From assembly GCF_047425865.1 (NCBI RefSeq), contig NZ_CP179735.1: a stretch of DNA of 64,000 nucleotides; one strand, 5' to 3'. How positions within the stretch are numbered: the first letter of the stretch is position 1; every line of letters begins with the position of its first letter. Below the pieces are notes generated by a model. The model did no database searches and was not told the origin of the DNA. It saw nothing but the letters and a program-made list of their open reading frames with translations. This document shows, piece after piece, positions 9,494 to 18,960 of this stretch. The translations under genes were made by a program, and so were the position numbers. Origin of the DNA: Macrococcoides equi. Lineage in GTDB: Bacteria; Bacillota; Bacilli; Staphylococcales; Staphylococcaceae.

Positions 9494-9545
9494 ATAATAA
9501 CAGAGGAAGAATTCTTTGTAAAGAGTTTTTTCTTTACAAAGAATT
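9494..9545 (-). promoter_or_regulatory. rpsP promoter overlapping a perfect 14-bp inverted repeat
   Basis: Minus strand TTTACA (9522-9517), 17-bp spacer, TATTAT (9499-9494). The -35 hexamer lies inside one arm of a perfect inverted repeat (aattctttgtaaag at 9510-9523, ctttacaaagaatt at 9532-9545, 8-nt loop). The repeat could be an operator or a second stop for ffh read-through. Confidence 0.55.
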
Positions 9546-9553
9546 TTATTTTT

Positions 9554-9595
9554 AAAAAAAGAGGAATAAGGTTACTTGATTCCTTATTCCTCTTT
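9554..9595 (-). terminator. ffh terminator
   Basis: Perfect 14-bp stem (aaagaggaataagg at 9558-9571 with ccttattcctcttt at 9582-9595); on the minus strand it is followed by seven T residues. Confidence 0.85.
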
Positions 9596-9656
9596 GACTA
9601 AATAAATATTTTCTCCAGTTTTTTTGAGCCTGAACGCTTGTTTGACAGCCTCTTAA

Positions 9657-11009
9657 TTAAAACGGCAGATTCATACCTGCAAATGGATTCTTACCTTTTT
9701 TACCTTTTTTCATTCCGCTAAATTGCTTCATCATTTTCTTCATTTCTTCAAACTGCTTGATCAGTTTATTTACTTCAGAAAGACTACGTCCTGATCCTTT
9801 TGCAATTCTTTTTTTACGACTAACGTTAATAATCGCTGGATTTTCTCTTTCCTCTTTCGTCATGCTTCTAATAATCGCCTGAATATGATCTATTTGCTTT
9901 GGATTCATATTAAGTTGATTAACTTGTTTCATTTTGTTTGCACCAGGAATCATTTTAAGTAAATCATCAAGTGGTCCTAATGCTTTAACTTGTTCTAATT
10001 GTTCCAGGAAATCATCAAACGTAAATGATGATGTTCTCATTTTCTGTTCTAGTTCTTTTGCTTTTGTTTCATCAACTTGAGATTGTGCTTTTTCAATTAA
10101 ACTTAACACATCACCCATACCAAGAATTCGTGATGCCATTCGTTCTGGATGGAAAGGTTCTAACCCATCCATTTTTTCACTCATACCGACAAACTTGATT
10201 GGTTTTTGAGTCACACTTCTAATAGAAAGGGCAGCCCCCCCACGTGTATCTCCATCTAATTTTGTTAATGTCACACCTGTCACATCTAATTGACCATCAA
10301 AGCTTTCAGCAACATTTACTGCATCCTGCCCTGTCATAGAGTCAACGACTAACATTATTTCATCAGGTTTTGCGACTTCTTTAACATCAACAAGTTCCTG
10401 CATCAGCTTTTCATCAATGTGTAATCGACCAGCCGTATCAATAATCACAAAATCAAGATGTTCTTCTTTTGCGTGTTCAAGAGCACGCTGCGTGATTTCA
10501 GCAGGAGAGACTTGGTCACCTAACGTAAATACAGGTATATCGATTTGCTTTCCAACTGTTTGAAGCTGTTGAATCGCTGCTGGACGGTAAATATCACATG
10601 CTACAAGCAATGGTTTCTTATTAAATTTCTTTCTCATAAGTAAAGCGAGTTTACCAGCAGTAGTTGTTTTACCTGCCCCTTGTAAACCTACCATCATAAC
10701 AACAGTTGGTGGTTTCTTACTCATGTTAATCTGAGTATTTTCTCCACCCATTAAAGATGTTAATTCATCCTGAACAATCTTAATCACTTGTTGTCCAGGA
10801 GTAAGTGAACTCATCACATCTGAGCCTAATGCTCTTTCCGAAACCGTAGCAACGAATTGTTTTACTACTTTAAAGTTAACATCGGCTTCAAGTAATGCTA
10901 AGCGTACTTCTCGCATCATTACTTTAATATCTGCTTCTGTTACTTTACCTTTACCTTTAATTTTCTGCATTGTCGCCTGGAGTCGATCTGATAATCCTTC
11001 AAAAGCCAT
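9657..11009 (-). CDS. ffh: Signal recognition particle protein Ffh (SRP54)
   Basis: 450 residues. An N-domain (1-90) is followed by the G-domain with GLQGAGKTTTAGKLA (G1), DIYRPAAIQQL, DTAGR and TKLDGDTRGGAA. The methionine-rich M-domain (about 300-440) ends in MNLPF; it binds 4.5S RNA and signal peptides. Ffh brings nascent membrane and secreted proteins to FtsY. The genes for its receptor (ftsY) and for YlxM, which stimulates the SRP GTPase in some Firmicutes, are immediately upstream. Confidence 0.98.
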   Translation of the reverse strand: MAFEGLSDRLQATMQKIKGKGKVTEADIKVMMREVRLALLEADVNFKVVKQFVATVSERALGSDVMSSLTPGQQVIKIVQDELTSLMGGENTQINMSKKPPTVVMMVGLQGAGKTTTAGKLALLMRKKFNKKPLLVACDIYRPAAIQQLQTVGKQIDIPVFTLGDQVSPAEITQRALEHAKEEHLDFVIIDTAGRLHIDEKLMQELVDVKEVAKPDEIMLVVDSMTGQDAVNVAESFDGQLDVTGVTLTKLDGDTRGGAALSIRSVTQKPIKFVGMSEKMDGLEPFHPERMASRILGMGDVLSLIEKAQSQVDETKAKELEQKMRTSSFTFDDFLEQLEQVKALGPLDDLLKMIPGANKMKQVNQLNMNPKQIDHIQAIIRSMTKEERENPAIINVSRKKRIAKGSGRSLSEVNKLIKQFEEMKKMMKQFSGMKKGKKGKNPFAGMNLPF

Positions 11010-11021
11010 ACAATGACCCCC

Positions 11022-11363
11022 TTATTCTATTTTCTGTAATTGTTCGATATAATTCATTAATTGTCCCATAGAAGGTTGTTCTGAATTTAAAACTTCATTC
11101 ATCTCTTCAATAATGGATTGTCTTAATTGAAATTTTTTATATAAACCTAGTTTTGACTCATATTCTTCTAATAAATCGTCAGTACGTCTAATATTATCAT
11201 AAACTGCCTGACGTGACACTTGAAACGTTTCTGCAATCTCTGACAATGATTCATCCAGAAGATAATAACGTTCCAGATAATTACGTTGTTTATCTGTTAA
11301 TAATGCCTGATAAAAATCAAACAGGTAATTCATTCGCATCGTTTTAACAAGATCATTACTCAT
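11022..11363 (-). CDS. ylxM: YlxM, SRP-associated helix-turn-helix protein
   Basis: 113 residues from ATG 11363, chosen because AAAGG is 9 nt upstream; an alternative ATG nine bases earlier abuts the ribosome site. The HTH segment (SLSEIAETFQVSRQAVYDNIRR, about 38-58) resembles sigma region 4 and defines the UPF0122 family. The start overlaps the end of ftsY by 8 nt and ffh follows 12 nt later, so the three SRP-pathway genes are coupled. Confidence 0.95.
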   Translation of the reverse strand: MSNDLVKTMRMNYLFDFYQALLTDKQRNYLERYYLLDESLSEIAETFQVSRQAVYDNIRRTDDLLEEYESKLGLYKKFQLRQSIIEEMNEVLNSEQPSMGQLMNYIEQLQKIE

Positions 11364-12606
11364 CGATTGCATCCTTTAACACTTCAGCTGCTTCATTTTC
11401 TTCTTCCGTCGATTGTTCAATCATGTCAGCAAATAAACCATACACATAACTTTCAGCATCAAACGGCTGTAAGTCATCTAACTTCTCACCCAGACCAACA
11501 AATTTAACAGGAATGTGGAGTTCGTTACGAATAGCAAGAACAATACCACCTTTCGCTGTTCCATCTAACTTCGTTAAAACGATACCAGATACATTTGTGA
11601 CTTCTTTAAACGCTTTAGCCTGAACAAGTGCATTTTGTCCTGTAGTCGCATCCAATGCCAGTAAAACTTCATGTGGTGCACCAGGAACTGCTTTTGATAA
11701 CACTTTCTTCACTTTTTCAAGCTCTGTCATTAAATTCGCTTTGTTTTGAAGACGTCCAGCTGTATCACAAATTAAAATATCAGCACCACGATTCTTCGCA
11801 GCATTCACTGCATCATACATTACTGCTGCCGGGTCTGAACCTTCTTTTTGTTTAATGACTTCAACGCCTACTCGGTCACCCCAAACTTGCAGTTGTTCAA
11901 TAGCACCTGCACGGAATGTATCACCCGCAGCAAGCATCACTTTTTTACCTTGCGCTTTATAGCGATGTGCCAGTTTTCCGATTGTCGTCGTCTTACCAAC
12001 ACCATTGACACCGACCATCAGGATGACAGTCAGTTCGCCTTCCTGAATGTTCATCTCCTGTAACTTTTCATCTTCCTGCTCATATATTTCAACAATTTTT
12101 TCAACGATTACTTCGCGTAAATCTGCAGTCTCAGTAATATTACGACGTTTCGCCTCCATACGCAGAGATTCCACAAGTTCCATTACAGTATTAAATCCGA
12201 CGTCGGCCTGAATAAGCATCTCTTCTAAAGCTTCAAAGAAATCTTCATCTACAGTACGGTACATTGCAAGCAAATCATTTAATTTATTCTGGAAGTTCTC
12301 ACGAGATTTTTCTAATCCTTCGCGGAACTTTGCGCCTAGTTGTTGAGATTCCCATTCTTCAAATTCTTCAATTGAGATTAAATCATCGTCTTCAAAATCA
12401 AAGTCCCAACCTGTTGATTGCTTTGGTGCGACCTTCTTAGCAGGTTGTTCAAATACATCAGTTGGTTTATGCTCAAAAGTCTTCGTTAGACTTTGACTTT
12501 GCGGATCACTATCCTGTGTTGATTCATCCAATGGCTGAAGCTCATCGGACACTTTCGGTTCTTCTTTTGCGACGAATTTATCTTTAAGTTTCTTAAAAAA
12601 ACTCAT
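11356..12606 (-). CDS. ftsY: Signal recognition particle receptor FtsY
   Basis: 416 residues. An acidic, disordered N-terminal region of about 110 residues, rich in Glu, Gln and Pro, precedes the NG-domain. The NG-domain shows GVNGVGKTTTIGKLAHRY (G1), DTFRAGAIEQL, DTAGRLQNKANLM and TKLDGTAKGG. It docks the SRP-ribosome complex at the membrane by a reciprocal GTPase twin with Ffh. The ATG overlaps the smc stop by one base (TAATG). Confidence 0.98.
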   Translation of the reverse strand: MSFFKKLKDKFVAKEEPKVSDELQPLDESTQDSDPQSQSLTKTFEHKPTDVFEQPAKKVAPKQSTGWDFDFEDDDLISIEEFEEWESQQLGAKFREGLEKSRENFQNKLNDLLAMYRTVDEDFFEALEEMLIQADVGFNTVMELVESLRMEAKRRNITETADLREVIVEKIVEIYEQEDEKLQEMNIQEGELTVILMVGVNGVGKTTTIGKLAHRYKAQGKKVMLAAGDTFRAGAIEQLQVWGDRVGVEVIKQKEGSDPAAVMYDAVNAAKNRGADILICDTAGRLQNKANLMTELEKVKKVLSKAVPGAPHEVLLALDATTGQNALVQAKAFKEVTNVSGIVLTKLDGTAKGGIVLAIRNELHIPVKFVGLGEKLDDLQPFDAESYVYGLFADMIEQSTEEENEAAEVLKDAIDE

Positions 12607-15600
12607 TATTTAGTCAGCTCCTTCAATTTTTTATCATCCAAGTCTTTTAAATTCACACTAACAAGTTGTGTGATACCAGAATTTTGCATCGTTACACCAT
12701 AGAGACGATCACTTTTTTCCATTGTGCCTTTTCTATGTGTGATAACGATAAATTGTGTGTCATCAGTTAATGTATTAAGGAAATCTGCAAATCGACTAAC
12801 ATTTGCTTCGTCCAATGCAGCTTCCACCTCATCCAGTATAACAAATGGTGCACTTCTTGCCTGTAAAATTGCAAATAATAATACAATTGCAGTAAGTGCT
12901 CGCTCCCCACCGGATAACAGACTTAAGTTTTGACGTCGTTTGCCTGGAGGCTCAACGAATATGTCTATTCCGGCTGTTAGTATGTCATCACTCGTCAATT
13001 GGAGTAATCCAGTCCCCCCACCAAAGAGCTTTTTAAATATTCGTTCAAATGCATGAGCAACCGTTTCAAAAGTTTCCATAAAACGTTTAGAGACCGTCAC
13101 ATCCATATCTTTAATGATTGACTCGAGATTCGCTTTTGCATCCAGTAAATCCGCTTCCTGTTGTGTCAGAAACTCGTAGCGTTCACCAACAACTTGATAT
13201 TGTTCTATAGCATTAAGGTTAACATTTCCGAGCTCTTCAATTGATATTTTAGTAAGTCTCACACGTTTTCTTAAATATTCAAGATCTGTTTCAAATATAT
13301 TCGAAACTCCTAATGACTCCCAAATATAATCTTTAGCAGACTCATAAGTCATTTGGTATTGTTCGTATAAATGATTGACTAAGTTTTCAAGCAAGACATT
13401 CAAACGGGAATATTTTGCCTTTAATTCACCGATACCATTTTCTATCCCACTCATCTGACGAAGTAATTCATTATATTCTTTGTCGATGGTTTCGATAGAA
13501 TCTGTAAGTTTTGTAAGTTCTGTATTTTTAGCTGAAATCTGTGCCTCAATCGATTGTTTTTCAGCTATATGTTGCTGTAATAACTGCTCTTTTATATCGA
13601 TTTCAGATTGGATTACTTTGACATCAATCTGTGTTGCATCCGCAATTAAAATATCAATTTCTGCTTGTAATTCGTTAACCTGTACACTTCGCTCTTTTAA
13701 TAAGTCTTTTTGATGTGTAATATTCGTCGTTAAAACTGCTAACTGATGTTTTGTCTCATTTACTGCACTTAAGAGCGATTTTTCAATCGATTTTCTATCA
13801 TTAGTATTATTATTATAATGCTGAATCTTTTCGTTTAATTGCTTTAATTCAAGTTCAATTTGTGCAATAGATTCCTGATGATGGGTGATTAAAGATTTTC
13901 TCTCTTCGATGTAGTGCGCTTCCTGCATGAGCGATTCAACTTCGTCATGCATAACTTTTAATCGTCTTTCTTTAACTGCTGTTTCTTCTAAAGATAATTT
14001 TAATTGATGGACTTCATCTCTTAGTCGTTCACCATCAATTCTCGACTGATCAGCCTGCATTTCTTGTGTCGTAATTTGATCTGCAACTTGATCTAGCTGT
14101 GCCTTTAATTGTTCCGTTGAAGTATTATATGTTGATAGCTGGTCGTTAATTACCTGCAGTTCATTACGTGCTGTGAGTGCTTGTGTTGGTTTATTTTTAC
14201 TTCCCCCTGACATTGAGCCGCCGGGGTTTACAATATCACCATCTAACGTCACAATACGATATTTATAACCGACTGCTTTTGCAATTGCATTAGCATGTAC
14301 TAACGTATCACAAACAATCACAGTTCCGGAAATGTTATCAATCACTGCACGATATTTGTCTTCAGTTTTAATTAATGCGTTTAACGTATTAATAAAGCCT
14401 GGCATTTGTTTGATATCTCTTATGATATTCGCTTGAATAGCGCGCGGTTTAATAACAGATAGCGGAAGAAAAGTAGCGCGTCCGTATTTTCTGTCACGTA
14501 AAAATTGTATCGCAGCTCGTCCTGCCTGTTCATCGTCAACAATAATATGCTGCAGACTTGCACCGAGTGCACTATCAAGACTGTCATTATATCGCTGTTC
14601 AATTTCGATAACATCAAGAACTGTTGAATGAATGCCATTTAATTCTTTTCGATTTTTAAGTAGCATTCTTACACCTTGATAATAGCCTTGAAACTCTTCT
14701 TGCATCAGTGATAGTCGTTCTTTTTTTCTTTGGAGCTCTTCAATATATCTTACTGCCTGATGATATTTTTCACGTAAGTTACTATAATCTTTTTTTATCG
14801 AATCTATACTCGCTAACTTCGCTTTATATTCATCTCTTCTATCACTAAGTTCTGATTCTTTTTCATTAATCGTATTTTCAATTTGTTGAATCCTTAGTTG
14901 TACGTCTGAAAACGCCTGTTGAACATCTCTATTTTCTTCTAATTGTCGCGACTTTCTTTGATTAAACTGACTGACTTCTTTTTCAATCATCTTTATTTCA
15001 TTTGAAAGGGTCGTCTGTTCACTTAGTTTGTCATAATATTTATCACGTGTTTCGTCTATCAGTACTTCAAAATCTGTATCTAAGTCATCCATTTCCTGTT
15101 GCTGTATTTTTAATTGTGCCTCTAGCGAATTTTTCTTAACGCTTAACGCTTTGATACTGTTTTTTAGTTCCTCGACACGTTTTTTTTCTTTTACGAATTG
15201 TTCATTTAATTTTGTCAGTCGTTCCTCACGTTTTACAGATGACTCATTTTGATTAGATAAACGTTCCTTCAAAACATTGATCTGACCAATCTGACGTTCT
15301 ATATCCTCAGTTGTAGAAAGTCTTTGCTGATTGAGTGATTGTATTGCTGCATCAACCTTGCCTCTTTCAGTTTTACTCGTTGCAAGTTTTTCACTGAGAC
15401 GTTCACTTTTTTCCTGTTTAAACTGAATCAGACCACTAAACTCTTTTATTTCTGATTCACAAACTGTATATTCTTGTTGTGTCGACTGAATGTCAGCGAG
15501 TGTTACCTGAATATCTGCATCTTTCATTTCTTCAGATAATACTAGATATTCTTCAGCGATACTTGCTTCAATTTTAAGTGGCTCAACTCGATCTTTTAAA

Positions 15601-16193
15601 TCATAGATAATATCATGCACGCGAGCTAAATTTTGATTGGTATCTTCGAGTTTCATTTCAGTTTCTTTTTTTCTTTTTTTATATTTTAGAACACCTGCTG
15701 CCTCTTCTATCAACTGTCTTCTATCTTCCGGCTTAGCATTTAGCACTTGATCAACCTTGCCTTGGGAAATCATACTGAATGCATCTCGGCCAAGTCCACT
15801 ATCTAAAAATAGCTCAGTCACATCTTTTAGACGGCTTTTATGTTTATTGATTAAATACTCACTGTCACCATTGCGGTATAGTTTGCGTGTGATTTCTACG
15901 ATATCTGCATCTATATTTAACATACGTTTACGATTATCCATCGTTAATGTCACTTCTGCATAATTTTGTGGTTTACGATCTTGGGCCCCAGAAAATATCA
16001 CGTCTTCCATCTTAGCTCCACGTAAACTTTTTGCAGATTGTTCACCTAAAACCCATTTAATTGCATCTGTTATATTACTTTTTCCTGAACCATTCGGTCC
16101 AACGATTGCTGTCACGCCTGCATCAAAATTAACTGTTGTCTTATCAGCAAATGATTTAAATCCATAAGCTGTAACCTGCTTTAAATAAACCAT
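12606..16193 (-). CDS. smc: Chromosome segregation ATPase SMC
   Basis: 1195 residues, normal for bacterial SMC. Walker A GPNGSGKSN lies near residue 32. Long coiled coils (about 170-500 and 680-1020) flank a hinge (about 520-660, with ATFLPLSVI and DGDIVNPGGSMSGGS). The C-terminal ABC signature LSLLSGGERAL and Walker B PFVILDEVEAALDEAN complete the ATPase head. With ScpA and ScpB it compacts and resolves sister chromosomes. It starts 1 nt after the rnc stop, the usual Firmicutes rnc-smc-ftsY operon. Confidence 0.98.
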   Translation of the reverse strand: MVYLKQVTAYGFKSFADKTTVNFDAGVTAIVGPNGSGKSNITDAIKWVLGEQSAKSLRGAKMEDVIFSGAQDRKPQNYAEVTLTMDNRKRMLNIDADIVEITRKLYRNGDSEYLINKHKSRLKDVTELFLDSGLGRDAFSMISQGKVDQVLNAKPEDRRQLIEEAAGVLKYKKRKKETEMKLEDTNQNLARVHDIIYDLKDRVEPLKIEASIAEEYLVLSEEMKDADIQVTLADIQSTQQEYTVCESEIKEFSGLIQFKQEKSERLSEKLATSKTERGKVDAAIQSLNQQRLSTTEDIERQIGQINVLKERLSNQNESSVKREERLTKLNEQFVKEKKRVEELKNSIKALSVKKNSLEAQLKIQQQEMDDLDTDFEVLIDETRDKYYDKLSEQTTLSNEIKMIEKEVSQFNQRKSRQLEENRDVQQAFSDVQLRIQQIENTINEKESELSDRRDEYKAKLASIDSIKKDYSNLREKYHQAVRYIEELQRKKERLSLMQEEFQGYYQGVRMLLKNRKELNGIHSTVLDVIEIEQRYNDSLDSALGASLQHIIVDDEQAGRAAIQFLRDRKYGRATFLPLSVIKPRAIQANIIRDIKQMPGFINTLNALIKTEDKYRAVIDNISGTVIVCDTLVHANAIAKAVGYKYRIVTLDGDIVNPGGSMSGGSKNKPTQALTARNELQVINDQLSTYNTSTEQLKAQLDQVADQITTQEMQADQSRIDGERLRDEVHQLKLSLEETAVKERRLKVMHDEVESLMQEAHYIEERKSLITHHQESIAQIELELKQLNEKIQHYNNNTNDRKSIEKSLLSAVNETKHQLAVLTTNITHQKDLLKERSVQVNELQAEIDILIADATQIDVKVIQSEIDIKEQLLQQHIAEKQSIEAQISAKNTELTKLTDSIETIDKEYNELLRQMSGIENGIGELKAKYSRLNVLLENLVNHLYEQYQMTYESAKDYIWESLGVSNIFETDLEYLRKRVRLTKISIEELGNVNLNAIEQYQVVGERYEFLTQQEADLLDAKANLESIIKDMDVTVSKRFMETFETVAHAFERIFKKLFGGGTGLLQLTSDDILTAGIDIFVEPPGKRRQNLSLLSGGERALTAIVLLFAILQARSAPFVILDEVEAALDEANVSRFADFLNTLTDDTQFIVITHRKGTMEKSDRLYGVTMQNSGITQLVSVNLKDLDDKKLKELTK

Positions 16194-16194
16194 A

Positions 16195-16920
16195 CTACTC
16201 CCCTGCCATCAGATGTGCTAAAGCTTCCTGTGCTGCTTTTTGTTCTGATTCTTTCTTCGTTCTGCCAATGCCGCTACCTAGCTTTTCACCTTCAACACAT
16301 ACAATTGAAGTAAATGTTTTAAAATGAGCTGGCCCATCTTCACTGATCAATTGATATTCCACCTGAACGTTCTTGTGTTTATGAATGTATTCCTGTAAAA
16401 ACGTTTTATGGTCAAGAATGCCAACCATTAAATCCTCAGTAATATTCGGAAATATAAAACGATTGAAAAATTGGAGTGTGACGTCATAACCTAGATCTAG
16501 ATATAACGCACCCACAAATGCCTCAAAAACGTCAGCAATTAAAGACGGGCGAGTTCTTCCACCTGTTTTCTCTTCACCTTTACCAAGTAGTATCAATTGA
16601 TCGAAACCTAACTTTTTGGCAAATGTCACAAGTGAAGGCTCACATACAATTGCAGCACGTAGCTTAGTTAATCTACCTTCCGGTAAATCAGCATGCTCTG
16701 TATATAAATATTGTGAAACCATCAATTCTAACACCGCATCTCCTAAAAATTCCAAACGTTCATTATCATTGACTTTGTCCAATTTAAAATCATTAATAAA
16801 ACTTGAATGTGAAAATGCCTGTATATAAATTGTGATATCATTTGGTTTAATATCAAGGTCATTAAATGTCTTTTGAATTTTCTTTTGAAACTTCTCGATA
16901 ATCGCTAATCTTCTATTCAT
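16195..16920 (-). CDS. rnc: Ribonuclease III
   Basis: 241 residues. The RNase III signature NERLEFLGDAVLEL (about 48-61) holds the acidic catalytic residues, with a further conserved DVFEAFVGALYLD near 124. The C-terminal double-stranded RNA-binding domain (about 170-238) includes GIGRTKKESEQKAAQEAL. It processes rRNA precursors and degrades sense-antisense duplexes. ATG 16920 has a strong AGGAGG 6 nt upstream. Confidence 0.98.
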   Translation of the reverse strand: MNRRLAIIEKFQKKIQKTFNDLDIKPNDITIYIQAFSHSSFINDFKLDKVNDNERLEFLGDAVLELMVSQYLYTEHADLPEGRLTKLRAAIVCEPSLVTFAKKLGFDQLILLGKGEEKTGGRTRPSLIADVFEAFVGALYLDLGYDVTLQFFNRFIFPNITEDLMVGILDHKTFLQEYIHKHKNVQVEYQLISEDGPAHFKTFTSIVCVEGEKLGSGIGRTKKESEQKAAQEALAHLMAGE

Positions 16921-17001
16921 TGCTTACCTCCTTATAAATACACTCTTTCATTTTACGTGATATAACCGTCAAAAAAAAGTCATATCTCGATATAAATACA
17001 G

Positions 17002-17043
17002 AAAAACCCTATATTCAGCAATGATTCGTTACCGAATATAGGG
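17002..17043 (-). terminator. acpP terminator
   Basis: Perfect 10-bp stem (ccctatattc at 17007-17016 with gaatataggg at 17034-17043), followed on the minus strand by TTTTTC. It separates acpP from rnc. Confidence 0.8.
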
Positions 17044-17049
17044 ATAGGA

Positions 17050-17283
17050 TTATTTTTCTAATGATTCGATATATTTTACTGCATCACCAACTGTGTTGAT
17101 TTTTTCAGCATCTTCATCAGGAATTTCCATCCCAAATTGATCTTCTAATTCCATTACTAATTCAGCAATATCTAAAGAATCCGCACCTAAATCATCTTTA
17201 AAAGATGCATCAGCAGTTACTTTATCAGCATCAACGCCTAAGCGGTCAACGATAATATCTTTTACTTTGTCGAAGTTTTCCAT
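17050..17283 (-). CDS. acpP: Acyl carrier protein
   Basis: 77 residues from ATG 17283, chosen because AAGGAGG is 8 nt upstream; an in-frame ATG nine bases earlier has no spacing for it. The acidic four-helix protein carries the phosphopantetheine motif GADSLD with Ser36 as attachment residue. It carries growing acyl chains through fatty acid synthesis. It is last in the fapR-plsX-fabD-fabG-acpP operon and is closed by its own terminator. Confidence 0.98.
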   Translation of the reverse strand: MENFDKVKDIIVDRLGVDADKVTADASFKDDLGADSLDIAELVMELEDQFGMEIPDEDAEKINTVGDAVKYIESLEK

Positions 17284-17323
17284 GTATTTCACCTCCTTAA
17301 AATATCCTTTTTTATTTTAACGT

Positions 17324-18058
17324 TTAGTTCATCAACATGCCACCATTTACATGCAATGTTTGACCTGTGATATACTTCGCTTTATTGCTTGCAAGGAAAC
17401 TTACGGCTTCAGCAATATCTTCAACTTCACCAAGTGAGGCGAGTGGAATTTGTTTTTTCATCGTGTCCACAATTTCTTCGCTTAATTGATCCGTCATATC
17501 ACTGACAATAAATCCCGGTGCTACGGCATTGACACGAATTCCACGACTCGCAAATTCACGGGCAAATGTTTTAGTTAAACCTTCTACACCTGCTTTGCTC
17601 GCAACATAATTAGCCTGGCCTGCATTCCCTAACGAACCTACGACACTACTCATATTGATGATAACCCCGTAACGTTGCTTAAGCATTTGTCTTGAGACTG
17701 ACTGTACAACATTAAAGACACCTTTTAGATTCGTCGCAATCACTTCATCAAATTCTTCAGGTTTCATACGCATCGTCAAATTGTCACGTGTAATACCTGC
17801 ATTATTAATCACTACATCTATTGAACCAAATGTTTCAATGGTTGTTTTTACCATCGTTTGAACAGCTTCCAGGTCACTCACATTTGCCTGAATTGCAATC
17901 GCTTTTTGCCCGAGTGATTCAATTTTCGTTACAACACCTTCAGCTCTTTCTTTAGATCCTGAATAATTTACTACGATGTCAAAACCATCTTCTGCCAGTT
18001 TTATAGCTGTGGCTTCACCTATACCTCTTGAACTACCTGTTACTAACGCTACTGCCAT
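17324..18058 (-). CDS. fabG: 3-oxoacyl-[ACP] reductase
   Basis: 244 residues, a short-chain dehydrogenase with the NADPH-binding TGSSRGIG (7-14), NNAG (85-88) and the catalytic Ser-Tyr-Lys set (Ser137/138, Tyr151, Lys155 in NYVASKAG). It reduces beta-ketoacyl-ACP, the first reduction of each elongation round. The start overlaps the fabD stop by 10 nt, so they are coupled. Confidence 0.97.
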   Translation of the reverse strand: MAVALVTGSSRGIGEATAIKLAEDGFDIVVNYSGSKERAEGVVTKIESLGQKAIAIQANVSDLEAVQTMVKTTIETFGSIDVVINNAGITRDNLTMRMKPEEFDEVIATNLKGVFNVVQSVSRQMLKQRYGVIINMSSVVGSLGNAGQANYVASKAGVEGLTKTFAREFASRGIRVNAVAPGFIVSDMTDQLSEEIVDTMKKQIPLASLGEVEDIAEAVSFLASNKAKYITGQTLHVNGGMLMN

Positions 18059-18960
18059 GTTTTCACCTCTTTTATTTGCTCAATCGTATCTATTTGCATT
18101 ATATTCACAGCGCGGTTTATCTTCTTAACCAGTCCTGAAAGTACTTTCCCTGGTCCTACTTCAATAAAAGTATCTACATCTTGATTTAATAAAAACTCAA
18201 TTGATGACGTAAATTCAACTGGTGAATACAATTGTCTCACTAAATTTTGTTTAATTTGATCTTTATCAGTTACAGGTTGAGCCGAAACGTTTTGAATTAC
18301 CGGTACAATCGCGTCATTAAACATAATTGTATCTAAAAATTGTTTAAAATCATCTTCAATCACTTTCATCAAACTCGAATGAAATGGACCTGTGACATTC
18401 AGTGGAATAATTTTTTTTATATTAAATGATGCTTTATTTTCAATCAGTTGATCGATTAAATTTTTATGTCCGGCAATTACAATTTGACCTGGACAGTTAA
18501 GGTTTGCGATATCTAATTTATGTTCATCATTTGATAACTTTTTACATGCATCTTCAATAACCTGTCTATCCGTACCCATTACTGCAGCCATAGATCCGAT
18601 GCCAGGTGGAAATGCTGACTGCATTAGCTCTCCGCGTTTACGCACAACCTTGACAGCATCAATCGGTGAGAGCACTTCTGCTGCGACAAGTGCAGCATAT
18701 TCACCCAAACTGTGACCTAATACATAATCGGCATTAATCGCACTCAACTTTAATGCAGCAATACTATGCATCACAATCGCTGGTTGTGTATTTTTAGTCT
18801 CTTCTAACTTCTCTCCATTAAACATCGTAGCTAAAATATCATCATCTAAACTACCAGCAAGGTCATCTAATAAAACTTTACCTGCCTGATCCAGATAAAT
18901 ATCTTGGGCCATCCCTTTATACTGTGACCCTTGACCAGGAAACATCAATACTTTACTCAA
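18049..18960 (-). CDS. fabD: Malonyl-CoA:ACP transacylase
   Basis: 303 residues when started at TTG 18960, which gives MSKVLMFPGQGSQ as in the family and has GAGGTGG at proper spacing inside the end of plsX; upstream in-frame codons would add an atypical extension. The nucleophile is Ser84 in GHSLGE and the catalytic His lies in GPFHSSL near 195. It loads malonyl groups onto ACP. It overlaps plsX by 8 nt and fabG by 10 nt. Confidence 0.96.
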   Translation of the reverse strand: MSKVLMFPGQGSQYKGMAQDIYLDQAGKVLLDDLAGSLDDDILATMFNGEKLEETKNTQPAIVMHSIAALKLSAINADYVLGHSLGEYAALVAAEVLSPIDAVKVVRKRGELMQSAFPPGIGSMAAVMGTDRQVIEDACKKLSNDEHKLDIANLNCPGQIVIAGHKNLIDQLIENKASFNIKKIIPLNVTGPFHSSLMKVIEDDFKQFLDTIMFNDAIVPVIQNVSAQPVTDKDQIKQNLVRQLYSPVEFTSSIEFLLNQDVDTFIEVGPGKVLSGLVKKINRAVNIMQIDTIEQIKEVKTWQ

